Assembly (NCBI RefSeq): GCF_030656345.1
Contig: NZ_JAUSNR010000002.1
Span: 186,001-250,000 of the forward strand
DNA from: Pseudotabrizicola sp.
GTDB lineage: Bacteria > Pseudomonadota > Alphaproteobacteria > Rhodobacterales > Rhodobacteraceae
Length of the DNA stretch: 64,000 bases
Reading direction: 5' to 3'
The notes beneath the pieces are model-generated. The model saw nothing but the letters and a program-made list of their open reading frames with translations. It had not been told where the DNA came from and made no database searches. Both the position numbers and the translations under genes were made by a program. Shown here piece after piece: positions 51,525 through 61,134 of the stretch (positions are counted from its first letter, which is position 1; each line of letters starts with the position of its first letter).

Positions 51525-52235
51525 TTATCGCTGCCGATAATGATACTGTCCCACAACCTTCATCCCAAGGGAAGCATAGAGGGCGCGCGCCGGGCTGTTC
51601 AGCACTGTCACCACTAATGACAGGCTGTCTGCCCCGTTCTGTTGCGCCCATTGCGCTGCCGCCCGCATGATATGGTGCGCGGAACCCTGCCGACGGGCGG
51701 CTGTGCGCACCTCCAGCGCGTGCAGCATTGCCACGCCCTGATGGATCGCCACAAAGGCCACGCCGGTGGGCTGGTCATTCGCCCGCCCCAGAATGGCGCA
51801 TTTCGGCCCGGTGGCCCGCTGCATCACCGCCAGCCGCGCCGGGCCGATACCGGCATCGGCCCAGATCTCGGCACAGATCGCCAGCGGCGGCCAATGCGCG
51901 AAAGCCGCCATCGGCGGTGGTTCAGGGTCCGCCAGCGCAGCGCAGGGGGCGGCATATGCTGCCACCGGATCAACCACCCGATAGCCGCGCGATTGCAACG
52001 CCTGATCCAGCAGATCATCGCCCTGCCGGATCAGAAACAGTGGGGCCTGCCCAAGCTCATCCATTGCCGCCTCGGCCAGCGGGATCGCCTCATCACTCCA
52101 GCCCGGCCCGGCGGTGGCCGCACTCACCCGCTTGCCGCCGCCTTGCCCGTCACGGATGCACCATGGCCCGACGGCAAAGGCGCGCGCCGGGGGCCAGGTC
52201 TGCTCCATCACATCGGCCAGCGCCTGCGAGTTCAT
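51525..52235 (-). CDS. GNAT family N-acetyltransferase
   Basis: VAFVAIHQGVAMLHALEVRTAARRQGSAHHIMRAAAQWAQQNGADSLSLVVTVLNSPARALYASLGMKVVGQYHYR. Confidence 0.87.
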   Translation of the reverse strand: MNSQALADVMEQTWPPARAFAVGPWCIRDGQGGGKRVSAATAGPGWSDEAIPLAEAAMDELGQAPLFLIRQGDDLLDQALQSRGYRVVDPVAAYAAPCAALADPEPPPMAAFAHWPPLAICAEIWADAGIGPARLAVMQRATGPKCAILGRANDQPTGVAFVAIHQGVAMLHALEVRTAARRQGSAHHIMRAAAQWAQQNGADSLSLVVTVLNSPARALYASLGMKVVGQYHYRQR

Positions 52236-52963
52236 GGGAACAGCGCCGCCAGCCGGGTCATCGCCCGGCCGATCTGCCCGGCATCGGTGCCCCGGATCAC
52301 CAGATTGGTGCCATGCGCGCCGTTGTGGATAAACGGATAAGACCCCATGCTCAGATCAGGGAATTCGGCCGCCAGTGCGCCGAACGGCCCCGCAACCTCA
52401 CCCTCGCCCCGGTTGACCCGCAGCGATTGGCTCAGCAGTGGTGCGCCGCCGGTCAGGGTCGGCAGCACGCTGGCGACCATTGCCTGAAAGATGTTCGGCA
52501 CACCCGCCATCACATGCACATTGCCAAGGGTGAACCCCGGCGCGGTGCTGACGGGGTTGTCGATCAGGCTCGCGCCATCGGGAATACGGGCCATACGCTT
52601 GCGCGCGTCGTTGAACTCCATCCCAGACCGCTCGTAATGCGCGGCCAGCAGCGCCAGTGCATCCGCGCGTTGGCTGATGCCCACACCGTAAGCCGCGGCA
52701 ATCGCCTCGGCCGTGATGTCATCATGCGTCGGCCCGATGCCGCCGCTGGTGAACAGGTGGTCATGGGCCGCCCGCAACGCATTCACCGCAGAAACAATGG
52801 TGGCGTGGTCATCGGGCACCACCCGCACCTCCATCAGTCGGATGCCGTGGCGGGTCAGTTCCCCCGCCAGATAATGCATGTTCGAGTCGCGGGTGCGGCC
52901 CGACAGGATTTCGTCGCCGATCACCAGCATTGCTGCAGAAGGATTTGCCGCCCGGTCTTCCAT
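52232..52963 (-). CDS. CinA-like/molybdopterin-binding domain protein
   Basis: AAMLVIGDEILSGRTRDSNMHYLAGELTRHGIRLMEVRVVPDDHATIVSAVNALRAAHDHLFTSGGIGPTHDDITAEAIAAAYGV. Confidence 0.92.
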   Translation of the reverse strand: MEDRAANPSAAMLVIGDEILSGRTRDSNMHYLAGELTRHGIRLMEVRVVPDDHATIVSAVNALRAAHDHLFTSGGIGPTHDDITAEAIAAAYGVGISQRADALALLAAHYERSGMEFNDARKRMARIPDGASLIDNPVSTAPGFTLGNVHVMAGVPNIFQAMVASVLPTLTGGAPLLSQSLRVNRGEGEVAGPFGALAAEFPDLSMGSYPFIHNGAHGTNLVIRGTDAGQIGRAMTRLAALFP

Positions 52964-53081
52964 CGTTTTACCCCTTGTTGGTCCTGTCCGGGTATAGGTC
53001 GGACCCGCGCGGTTTCAAACCCTGCTCTGCGGTCTTGTGCCCCTCTGGTCAAGCCGTGCCGATTTGCCTATCTAGGGCAGC

Positions 53082-53909
53082 ATGCAAAGGACATATGACA
53101 TGCACGACACAAGCGGGCGCAGCACCAAAGACGGAATCCGCATATATCAGGATGCGGATTTTGCCGGAATGCGCGCCGCAGGGCAGGTTGCGGCAGAGAT
53201 TCTGGATGCGGTTGCCGGGCTGGTGAAACCGGGGGCCACCACGGCAGAGCTGGACGATTTCATCCGCGAAGACATCGCCCGGCGCGGCGTGACCTCGGCC
53301 ACGATCGGCTACAAGGGTTATAAACACGCGTCGTGTATTTCGGTCAACCATGTGGTCTGCCATGGGATTCCGGGCGGCAAGCTGCTGGCCGATGGCGATA
53401 TCCTGAACATTGACGTGACGGTGATCGTCGACGGCTGGTTCGGCGATACCAGCCGGATGTATGTGGCCGGAAACCTGCCGCGCAAGGCCGAGCGGCTGAT
53501 CGATGTGACCCATGAGGGCCTGATGCGCGGCATTGCCGCCGTGATGCCGGGCAACACCTTTGGCGACATCGGCCATGCGATTCAGACCTACGTCGAGGCG
53601 AACCGCATGTCGGTGGTGCGCGATTTTTGCGGACATGGTCTGGGCCGGGTGTTCCACGCCCCGCCCAATGTGCTGCACTATGGCCGCCCGGGTGGCGGCG
53701 CGGTGCTGGAGGAAGGCATGTTCTTCACCATCGAGCCGATGGTCAATCTGGGCCGCCCCGAGACCAAGGTTCTGGCCGATGACTGGACAGCGGTGACCCG
53801 TGACAGATCGCTGTCGGCGCAGTTTGAACATTCGGTGGGCGTCACCGCGACGGGGTGCGAGATTTTCACCCTGTCCCCCGCCGGCCGTTTTCACCCGACC
53901 TGGGGCTGA
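53082..53909 (+). CDS. map: Type I methionyl aminopeptidase
   Basis: SCISVNHVVCHGIPGGKLLADGDILNIDVTVIVDGWFGDTSRMYVAG, CGHGLGRVFHAPPNVLHYG, EEGMFFTIEPMVNLG, QFEHSVGVTATGCEIFT contain the metal ligands. Confidence 0.95.
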   Translation: MQRTYDMHDTSGRSTKDGIRIYQDADFAGMRAAGQVAAEILDAVAGLVKPGATTAELDDFIREDIARRGVTSATIGYKGYKHASCISVNHVVCHGIPGGKLLADGDILNIDVTVIVDGWFGDTSRMYVAGNLPRKAERLIDVTHEGLMRGIAAVMPGNTFGDIGHAIQTYVEANRMSVVRDFCGHGLGRVFHAPPNVLHYGRPGGGAVLEEGMFFTIEPMVNLGRPETKVLADDWTAVTRDRSLSAQFEHSVGVTATGCEIFTLSPAGRFHPTWG

Positions 53910-54078
53910 CGGTCCGGTCGGGCACGGGAAACGCGCATTATATCGCGCCCGGCAACCTTGGCGGAATAGCGCGCTTGCCTGTCTTGTGACCGGCACGCGG
54001 GACCATCGCCGCCCCGGTCTTGTCGCGCAAAACCAGTCCGCGCGCGCGCCTGCCAACTTATAACCCGACATGGCACAC

Positions 54079-55179
54079 TCAGTTCACCACAAAATCCGCA
54101 TGCAAAGCCCCCGCGGCCTTGATGCTTTTCAGGATGTCGATCATGTCATGCGGGGCGACGCCAAGTGCATTCAGCCCCGCCACAAGCTCTGACAACGATG
54201 TGCCGCCCGACACTTCTGCCAGCCCATTGCCCGGATCGCCTTTGATATTGGCATTGGTGCGCGGCACCACCATCGTTTCGCCTTCGGCAAAGGGGTTGGG
54301 CTGAACCACCATCGGGGCCTCTTCAATCCGCAGCGTCAGATTGCCCTGCGCCACCGCGACCCGGCTGATCCGCACATCCTGCCCGATCACAATGGTGCCC
54401 GACCGTTGATCAACCACAACCCGTGCCCGGGTTTCCGGCGAAATGGTCAGGTTCTCGATCCGCCCGATCACATGCGCGGGTGATCGCATGCCCGCCGCCG
54501 CCACGTTCATCTCTACCGTGCCGGAATCCAGCATCAGCGCGATGCGCTGCCCAAATTCGCGGTTTAGCACGGTTTCAATCCGGGCGGCGGTGGTGAAATC
54601 GGGGTTACGCAAGGCCAGCCGGATGGACCGCAGCATGGTGAAGTCAAAATCAATCTCCCGCTCCACCCGCGCGCCCGCGGGGATGACCCCGGCGGTCGGA
54701 ACCCCCTGCACCACCCGGGCGGCCTCGCCCTCAGCGGCGATGCCACCGGCAATGATCGTGCCCTGCGCCACCGCATAGATCTGGCCATCCGCGCCGTTCA
54801 GTGGGGTCATCACAAGTGTGCCGCCCAGCAGGCTTTTGGAATCGCCGATGGCCGAAACCGTCACATCAATCCGCCCGCCGGCGCGGGCAAAGGGCGGCAG
54901 GCTGGCGGTGACAAAGACGGCGGCCACGTTTCTGGGGCGATACGCCTCACCCGCCACGTTCACGCCCAGCCGTTCCAGCAGGTTCGACATGATTTCTTCG
55001 GTGAAGGGGGCATTGCGGATGCCGTCGCCGGTGCCATTAAGCCCGACAACCAGCCCGTAGCCCACCAGATCATTGCCCCGCACCCCGTCAAATTCGACAA
55101 GATCCTTGATCCGCACCGCATCGGCCGCCGCCGGGCCACAGCACAGCGCGACCAGTGCAATGATCAGCCAGCGGATCAT
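54079..55179 (-). CDS. flgI: Flagellar basal body P-ring protein FlgI
   Basis: VRIKDLVEFDGVRGNDLVGYGLVVGLNGTGDGIRNAPFTEEIMSNLLERLGVNV...RPRNVAAVFVTASLPPFARAGGRIDVTVSAIGDSKSLLGGTLVMTPLNGADGQIYAVAQG. Confidence 0.96.
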   Translation of the reverse strand: MIRWLIIALVALCCGPAAADAVRIKDLVEFDGVRGNDLVGYGLVVGLNGTGDGIRNAPFTEEIMSNLLERLGVNVAGEAYRPRNVAAVFVTASLPPFARAGGRIDVTVSAIGDSKSLLGGTLVMTPLNGADGQIYAVAQGTIIAGGIAAEGEAARVVQGVPTAGVIPAGARVEREIDFDFTMLRSIRLALRNPDFTTAARIETVLNREFGQRIALMLDSGTVEMNVAAAGMRSPAHVIGRIENLTISPETRARVVVDQRSGTIVIGQDVRISRVAVAQGNLTLRIEEAPMVVQPNPFAEGETMVVPRTNANIKGDPGNGLAEVSGGTSLSELVAGLNALGVAPHDMIDILKSIKAAGALHADFVVN

Positions 55180-56180
55180 CGCAGGAAATCCGTCAGCGAC
55201 ATCCGCGACAGCCGTGCGGTGATCGCATAGACCGATTCCAGATTGGTCTGCACCGCCTCCAGCTCGATGGCCAGACGTTCGGGGTCGCTGCGCACCAGAT
55301 CGGCCTGCGCCATTTCCTGCGCCAGCAGATCCACCGCGTTGCGGCTTTGGGCGGCCTCGATCCGGCCTTCCGATATGCCCAACTGTGCGGCAAGGGTGAT
55401 CATGGCTTCGTTTCCGGCCAGCAACGTCTCAGCCGACAGCCGCGCCAGCGTTTTGGTTTCGGTCGCGGGCAGGGGGGTGGCAGGATCGTCCAGCAGCGCC
55501 GCTGCGGTCATCCCCTTGAGCATGGCGCGGAAGGCCGGATCTTCGGCGGTGACGCCCATCCAGACCCGGTCGGTTGACGACACCGCAACAGGCCCCAGCG
55601 GCACGCCGCCCTGATAGGCCAGGGCGCGATAGCCTGCGGGGTCGTCAAACCAGTCGGAAATCCGGTCCATCGCCTGTTGCGCTGTGACGGCACCCACCAG
55701 TTCGGCGCGCAGAGCGGTCAGGATCGTGTCGGCCCCGGCGACCGAGGGCTGGTCAAGCGCCTGGCCGGAAAACAGCGACCGCCCGCCCGCCGAAATGTTC
55801 ATCGTGGCCAGAACAGCGTCAAGCCGGCCCCGCGCATCCACCCCGGTCAGCGCAACGCTGTCTTCAGTGTTCAGCTGCGAGGCGGTCAGCAAGGGACCCA
55901 CCAGCGAACCTGATGTTTCGGCAATCGTTTTCAGTGCCGATTGCATCGCTGCACTGTGCGAAGACGCTTCGCGCGCGGCGGATTGATAGCCTGCGGTCAT
56001 GGTCCGGGCGCGTGAGACCGAGGTCAGCCGGGTCAGGTCGCCGTTCAGCGTTGCCCCGACATCGCTGACGCGCCCGGCGGCGAATTCCTGGGTCAGACGG
56101 CCAAGCTCTCCCTTCAGCCGGGCGGTGTGGGATTTCAGCAAAAGGGACTGGGCCAGATCGCCCGAGGATACCATTGTCAT
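55176..56180 (-). CDS. flgL: Flagellar hook-associated protein FlgL
   Basis: Flagellin-like terminal helices (SGDLAQSLLLKSHTARLKGELGRLTQEFAAGRVSDV; C-terminal LEAVQTNLESVYAITARLSRMSLTDFLR). Between flgI and flgK. Confidence 0.9.
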   Translation of the reverse strand: MTMVSSGDLAQSLLLKSHTARLKGELGRLTQEFAAGRVSDVGATLNGDLTRLTSVSRARTMTAGYQSAAREASSHSAAMQSALKTIAETSGSLVGPLLTASQLNTEDSVALTGVDARGRLDAVLATMNISAGGRSLFSGQALDQPSVAGADTILTALRAELVGAVTAQQAMDRISDWFDDPAGYRALAYQGGVPLGPVAVSSTDRVWMGVTAEDPAFRAMLKGMTAAALLDDPATPLPATETKTLARLSAETLLAGNEAMITLAAQLGISEGRIEAAQSRNAVDLLAQEMAQADLVRSDPERLAIELEAVQTNLESVYAITARLSRMSLTDFLR

Positions 56181-56181
56181 G

Positions 56182-57639
56182 TCACAACCCCAGCAGAATT
56201 TTGATCAGTTGGTCGACGGTCTGGATGACCTTTGCATTCGCGGCATAGGTCTGTTCGATCACCAGCAGGTTCTGCATTTCCTGATCGGTATCGACCCCGT
56301 CGCGCAGCAGCGCGGAGCGCAGGCCTTCGGCACGGGCCGAGGCAAAGGCGGTGCCCGCATCCGCGCTCAGCCGGTTCACCGATTGCGACGAGGCGATGTC
56401 GGAGGCAAAGCCCGACAGGCTGCGCGCACCGGGCGACAGCCCGCCCGAGGCCTGCGCCCGCACCGCGCTCAGCGCGGTGGAAAGCGCGCTCAACTGCCCG
56501 GCATAGCCCGTGGGGCCGGGGGCCGCTGCGCCCAGGCCATCGCGCAGCCGCCACAAGTCGCCGCCTGCATCGGGATCTGCCAGCGCGTTCAGCTGAATGC
56601 GCCCGGCCAGCCCCACCTCGTTCAGCGGGTCAAAGGCGCTGCCGCCATCGGTGAACAGCGCCGCCGTGCCGGGCGCACGGGTAGGGTCAACAGCCGGATC
56701 TGCCAGCCGGTCAATCAGGTCGCGGGCCAGAGCGTCCAGATTGGCCTGCGCTTCGGGGGCCAGCGTGTCGCGCAGTTCGAACAGCGCCGACAACCGCCCT
56801 TCGCCCAGCCGTCCACCCGCAGGCGAGGTGGACAGCGGTGTGCCGTTCACGCTCAGCCCCGACAGGCTGCCGGCGGCGAGCGACATATCGGGCGTGATCA
56901 TCCCGGTCGCGGTATAGCCGATCTGGACCGGCTGCCCTTCCAGCAAAATGGTGCCGCCAGTGGTGTACAGCGCGATCTTGTCATTGTCGCGCAGCACTTC
57001 ACGCACGGGGACGATGGCGGATATGGAATCGATCAGTTGCTGGCGCTGGTCTTTCAATGCACTGGTCTCACGTCCCGATGCTGCAAAAGACTGAATGCGG
57101 GTGTTCAGCTCTGCCACGCCGGCCAGCGCGTCGTTCAACCGCCGGACTTCCACCGCGATCTGGGCATCGGCGGCCTGTCGTTCGGTTTGAATCGCCTCGG
57201 CCATCTGGCCAAAGCCCTGGGTCAGGCTGCGGGCGGCATCGACCACCGAGGCGAGCCTTGCATCCACTTCTGGCCGGGCGGCCGCCTCTATCAGGCTGCG
57301 TTCGAAGGTGACGATCCGCGCCGCCAGAGACCCGTCTTTATCGGCGGTTCCCATCACAGTTTCCATCCGCGACAGAAATTGCGCCGCCGGGGCGCGTGCG
57401 CCCACGGCCGCTGATGCCAGTCGCAGATCCTGCAGCAGCAGACTGTCGATCTGGCGGGCGATGCCGGCGACGGTAACCCCGCCGCCGCCAAGCCCGCGGC
57501 TGCTGGCCGAAAGCTGAACCTCGCGCCGCGCATAGCCTTCGGTCAGCGCGTTCGCGACGTTGTTGGCGGTGACATCGGCCATCCGCGATGTGGCGGACAG
57601 CCCCGAGATCGCCGAGTTCAGCGCGGATGCAATGCTCAT
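56182..57639 (-). CDS. flgK: Flagellar hook-associated protein FlgK
   Basis: MSIASALNSAISGLSATSRMADVTANNVANALTEGYARREVQLSASS N-terminus; C-terminal NLLVIEQTYAANAKVIQTVDQLIKILLGL. Confidence 0.95.
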   Translation of the reverse strand: MSIASALNSAISGLSATSRMADVTANNVANALTEGYARREVQLSASSRGLGGGGVTVAGIARQIDSLLLQDLRLASAAVGARAPAAQFLSRMETVMGTADKDGSLAARIVTFERSLIEAAARPEVDARLASVVDAARSLTQGFGQMAEAIQTERQAADAQIAVEVRRLNDALAGVAELNTRIQSFAASGRETSALKDQRQQLIDSISAIVPVREVLRDNDKIALYTTGGTILLEGQPVQIGYTATGMITPDMSLAAGSLSGLSVNGTPLSTSPAGGRLGEGRLSALFELRDTLAPEAQANLDALARDLIDRLADPAVDPTRAPGTAALFTDGGSAFDPLNEVGLAGRIQLNALADPDAGGDLWRLRDGLGAAAPGPTGYAGQLSALSTALSAVRAQASGGLSPGARSLSGFASDIASSQSVNRLSADAGTAFASARAEGLRSALLRDGVDTDQEMQNLLVIEQTYAANAKVIQTVDQLIKILLGL

Positions 57640-57650
57640 CTTTCAGATCC

Positions 57651-58967
57651 TCAGCGTTTGATATTGGTGGTTTCCTGCAACATCTCATCGACGGTCTGGA
57701 TCACCTTTGCATTCGATGAATAGGCCCGCTGCGTGGTGATCAGCGCGGTCAGTTCGGCGGCGATATCGGTGGTCGACCCTTCGCGGGCGAAGCCCTGAAC
57801 GCTGCCGGTCGGCCCTTCGCCGGCGTTCCACAGGAAGAAGGCACCGGATTTTGAGGAAATCATGAAGGTCTGGGCGCTGAGCGCGGTCAGCCCGTTCAGA
57901 TTGGGCACATCGACCAGCGGGATCTGATACACCCTGCGGATAAAGCCGGTGTCATAGCTGGCCAGCAGATAGCCATTCTCATCAATGGTCAGCCCGGTCA
58001 GCGTGCCGGTGGGCGAGCCGTTCTTGGAGATGTTGCCGGGCACGAACTTGTCGGCCAGCTGCGTCAGCCCGGTCTGATCGCCCGGGCGACCGATGGTCAT
58101 GGCGATCGGGCCACCGGCGACGGTCAGCTCCATTGCGCCGGTGGTGGGGTCATAGGCACCACCCGTCACGGTGGTGACCGATGCCAGCGTGCCCCCGGCC
58201 CCGCGGGTATCATCGAACACCAGCGTGTATTCCCCGACCACCGCCCCGGCCGAGGCGCTGTCGCGGATGACAAGGGTCCAGCTGTTGGACGCAGAGGTGG
58301 CAGGGGCCACCGGCACAACGGGCGTAAAGGTGACATCCAGCGACTGCGCCGTGCCGGTGTTGTTGTAATATTCGATCCGCAGCGGAATACCGCCGCCCGG
58401 CGCGCCGACATTGGTTTCGGTCGCGGGCAGGTTGACGGCAAGGCTGACCTTGGTGGTCGGATCGGCGACGGTCTGGTTGGTGGGAACCACCACAGGCTTC
58501 AGCCCCGATGTTGTATCGCGTGAGAAGTTCGGAATGTTGCCATCGCGGTCGGCCGGCACGCCCATCAGCACCAGCCCGGATTCGGTGCGCAAAATGCCAT
58601 CCTTGTCCAGGCGGAACGATCCGGTGGTGGTCATCAGCATCGGCTGTGCGCCGGTGGCGTTTTCCGACAGCCGTACGGCGGGCATTACCGGCAGCATACC
58701 CCGGCCCGCCACCGCAATATCCAGCGCGTTTGACGTGCCGACAAGACCGCCCTGTTCGTCGATCAGCCGCTGGCTGGTGGCGCGGACGCCGCCCGCCGAG
58801 TATTTGCCGCCACCGCCAGCTGAAAGCACCATGCTTTCAAATTCGGTGGCGGCCCTTTTGTAACCAAAGGTCGAAGCGTTGGAGATATTGTCCGAAATGG
58901 TTGCCAGTCGCATCGCATTCGCGTTCAAACCTGCAACGCCCGCATTCAGCGAGGAAGTAATAGTCAT
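57651..58967 (-). CDS. flgE: Flagellar hook protein FlgE
   Basis: MTITSSLNAGVAGLNANAMRLATISDNISNASTFGYKRAATEFESMV; C-terminal LITTQRAYSSNAKVIQTVDEMLQETTNIKR. Confidence 0.95.
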   Translation of the reverse strand: MTITSSLNAGVAGLNANAMRLATISDNISNASTFGYKRAATEFESMVLSAGGGGKYSAGGVRATSQRLIDEQGGLVGTSNALDIAVAGRGMLPVMPAVRLSENATGAQPMLMTTTGSFRLDKDGILRTESGLVLMGVPADRDGNIPNFSRDTTSGLKPVVVPTNQTVADPTTKVSLAVNLPATETNVGAPGGGIPLRIEYYNNTGTAQSLDVTFTPVVPVAPATSASNSWTLVIRDSASAGAVVGEYTLVFDDTRGAGGTLASVTTVTGGAYDPTTGAMELTVAGGPIAMTIGRPGDQTGLTQLADKFVPGNISKNGSPTGTLTGLTIDENGYLLASYDTGFIRRVYQIPLVDVPNLNGLTALSAQTFMISSKSGAFFLWNAGEGPTGSVQGFAREGSTTDIAAELTALITTQRAYSSNAKVIQTVDEMLQETTNIKR

Positions 58968-59064
58968 CAATTCCGCCTTTCTACAGGTCGATGCCTCTAT
59001 GTGCCTCGCACCCTGCAGCATGGCGATTAACAGCCAGCTAATACCGACAGTTTGACCAAACCGG

Positions 59065-59904
59065 CTAGCGGTTGGTGCGCAGCAAGATCACCTCCAGCCG
59101 GTTGTTCCTGATCACCGAAGGGTCCGGGGTCAGTGGTTTGCGGTCGGCAAAGCCGGTAACGCGGGCAAAGCGGTTGTCCTGCACGCCGTGGCCGCGCAAC
59201 AGCTCGCGCCCGGCCTGGGCCCGTGCCGCTGACAGTGGCCAGACCGGATTATCCCGCATCATCAAAGGGTAGCTGTGCACATGCGCCCCCACCGCCAGCG
59301 GGTTGCGGGTGGCCTGCAGCACATCGGCCAACACCAGTGACAGATCGCGCAGGGTCTTTGTCGGTGTGGCGGTTTCGCCCTCGAACAGCCGGGCCTGTTC
59401 CAGATCGAACAGTTCGATCACCAGCCCTTCGTCGGTCACACGCGTGACCACGTGGCGCAGCAGCCGTTCCATGGTCATGCTTTCGCCGCTGCGCGCCATC
59501 AGGGCCTTTTGCACCTCTGCCAGCCGCTCTTCTTCGGAGGCTGCCGTTTCGCCCTCGGCGGTGGAGTCGCCGCGTGCCTGCCGCTGATCGGACGGAGACT
59601 GCGCCGAGGCCCCGGTGCCGTTCTGCGCCTGCGTATCCTCTGACATCAGAGAATCGCCGCCAAAGGCACCGTCGCCCCCGCCCGAAATCCGGCTCAGGGG
59701 AACGGTCGGACTGAAATAATCCGAAAGCCCCCTGCGTTGTTGTTCTGTCGTCGCGCTCAGCAGCCACATCAGCATGAAGAAGGCCATCATGGCCGTCACG
59801 AAATCAGCATAGGCAACCTTCCACGCCCCCCCGTGGTGGCCACCGCTGATGACTTTTTTCTTCCGCTTGATGATGACTGGCGCGGCATTTGCTTGCCCTG
59901 CCAT
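59065..59904 (-). CDS. motB: Flagellar motor protein MotB
   Basis: IIKRKKKVISGGHHGGAWKVAYADFVTAMMAFFMLMWLLSATTEQQRRGLSDYFSP (MotB TM/plug with Asp) and C-terminal OmpA-like region (PVWPLSAARAQAGRELLRGHGVQDNRFARVTGFADRKPL...RNNRLEVILL). Confidence 0.95.
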   Translation of the reverse strand: MAGQANAAPVIIKRKKKVISGGHHGGAWKVAYADFVTAMMAFFMLMWLLSATTEQQRRGLSDYFSPTVPLSRISGGGDGAFGGDSLMSEDTQAQNGTGASAQSPSDQRQARGDSTAEGETAASEEERLAEVQKALMARSGESMTMERLLRHVVTRVTDEGLVIELFDLEQARLFEGETATPTKTLRDLSLVLADVLQATRNPLAVGAHVHSYPLMMRDNPVWPLSAARAQAGRELLRGHGVQDNRFARVTGFADRKPLTPDPSVIRNNRLEVILLRTNR

Positions 59905-59993
59905 CCACACACCCATGTTTCACACCCATCCCCGGTTTACACGGGCGCGGTAAACCGGGGCTTAAAGAATGGTGTTTTAGGTATTTCCGGGGG

Positions 59994-61022
59994 TTATTCT
60001 GCCGAGGACCGTGCCCACAGGTTGATGTCTTCTTCCGCCGCCACCTGGTCGATCTGCGCCAGTTCTTCGGCGCTAAAGCTCAGATTGCCGATGGCGCCGA
60101 CGCAATCGACCACCTGTTCCGGTTTTGATGCGCCGATCAGTGCGGTGGTGATCTTTTCCTCGCGCAGCACCCAGGCAATCGCCATCTGGGCCAGCGTCTG
60201 GCCACGCGCCTGCGCAATGGCGTCCAGCGCCTTCACGCTTTCAATCGCGGGGGGGGTGATGGTGCCGGGGTTCAGGCTTTTGCCCTGCGCCGCGCGGCTG
60301 CCATCCGGAATTCCGCCCAGATATTTCTTGGTCAGAATCCCCTGCGCCAAAGGTGTAAAGGCAATCGATCCGATTCCCAGCTCCCCCAGCGTTTCGCGCA
60401 GACCGTCTTTTTCCACCCAGCGATTGAGGATGTTATAGCTGGGCTGGTGGATCACACAGGGCGTTCCCAGCGATTTCAGAATCGCCGCCGCCTCGCGCGT
60501 CTTGGCGCTGGAATAGCTGGAGATGCCCACATACAGCGCCCGGCCTGACCGCACGATCTGGTCCAGCGCGCCCATGGTTTCTTCCAGCGGGGTGTCGGGG
60601 TCGAAGCGGTGGGAATAGAAGATATCGACATAATCCAGCCCCATACGCTTGAGGCTCTGATCACAGGACGCGATCAGCGTCTTGCGGCTGCCCCATTCGC
60701 CATAAGGCCCCTGCCACATCAGATAGCCAGCCTTGGAGCTGATGATCAGCTCATCCCGGTGCCCGGCGAAATCAGTGCGCAGAATCTCGCCGAACGCCTC
60801 TTCGGCGCTGCCGGGGGGCGGGCCGTAATTGTTGGCCAGATCAAAATGGGTGATTCCGTGGTCGAATGCCGTGCGGCAGATGTCACGCTTGGTCTGATGC
60901 GGGGTGTCGTGGCCGAAATTGTGCCACAGGCCCAGGCTGATCGCAGGCAGTTTCAGCCCCGATGCGCCACAGCGGCGATAGGTCATGCGGGAATAGCGGT
61001 CGGGATCTGGGGTATAAGTCAT
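59994..61022 (-). CDS. Aldo/keto reductase (L-glyceraldehyde-3-phosphate reductase / YghZ-like)
   Basis: MTYRRCGASGLKLPAISLGLWHNFGHDTP...FDLANNYGPPPGSAEEAFGEIL...ISSKAGYLMWQGPYGEWGSRKTLIASCDQSLKRMGLDYVDIFYSHRFDPDTPLEETMGAL. Confidence 0.94.
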   Translation of the reverse strand: MTYTPDPDRYSRMTYRRCGASGLKLPAISLGLWHNFGHDTPHQTKRDICRTAFDHGITHFDLANNYGPPPGSAEEAFGEILRTDFAGHRDELIISSKAGYLMWQGPYGEWGSRKTLIASCDQSLKRMGLDYVDIFYSHRFDPDTPLEETMGALDQIVRSGRALYVGISSYSSAKTREAAAILKSLGTPCVIHQPSYNILNRWVEKDGLRETLGELGIGSIAFTPLAQGILTKKYLGGIPDGSRAAQGKSLNPGTITPPAIESVKALDAIAQARGQTLAQMAIAWVLREEKITTALIGASKPEQVVDCVGAIGNLSFSAEELAQIDQVAAEEDINLWARSSAE

Positions 61023-61134
61023 GGGAAATCCTTTTGTTGGCGCTATCATTCCACTGGAAAACAGGTTGTGCAAGGTGAACCAAAGGCAGTCCCTGCACGT
61101 TGCACAGGGGCACATAACCGGCGTAGATGGGCAG

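Noticed and set aside
53891-54076. 61-aa minus-strand ORF between map and flgI
   Set aside because: Overlaps the map 3' end, Arg-rich and no recognisable family; not supported as a gene.
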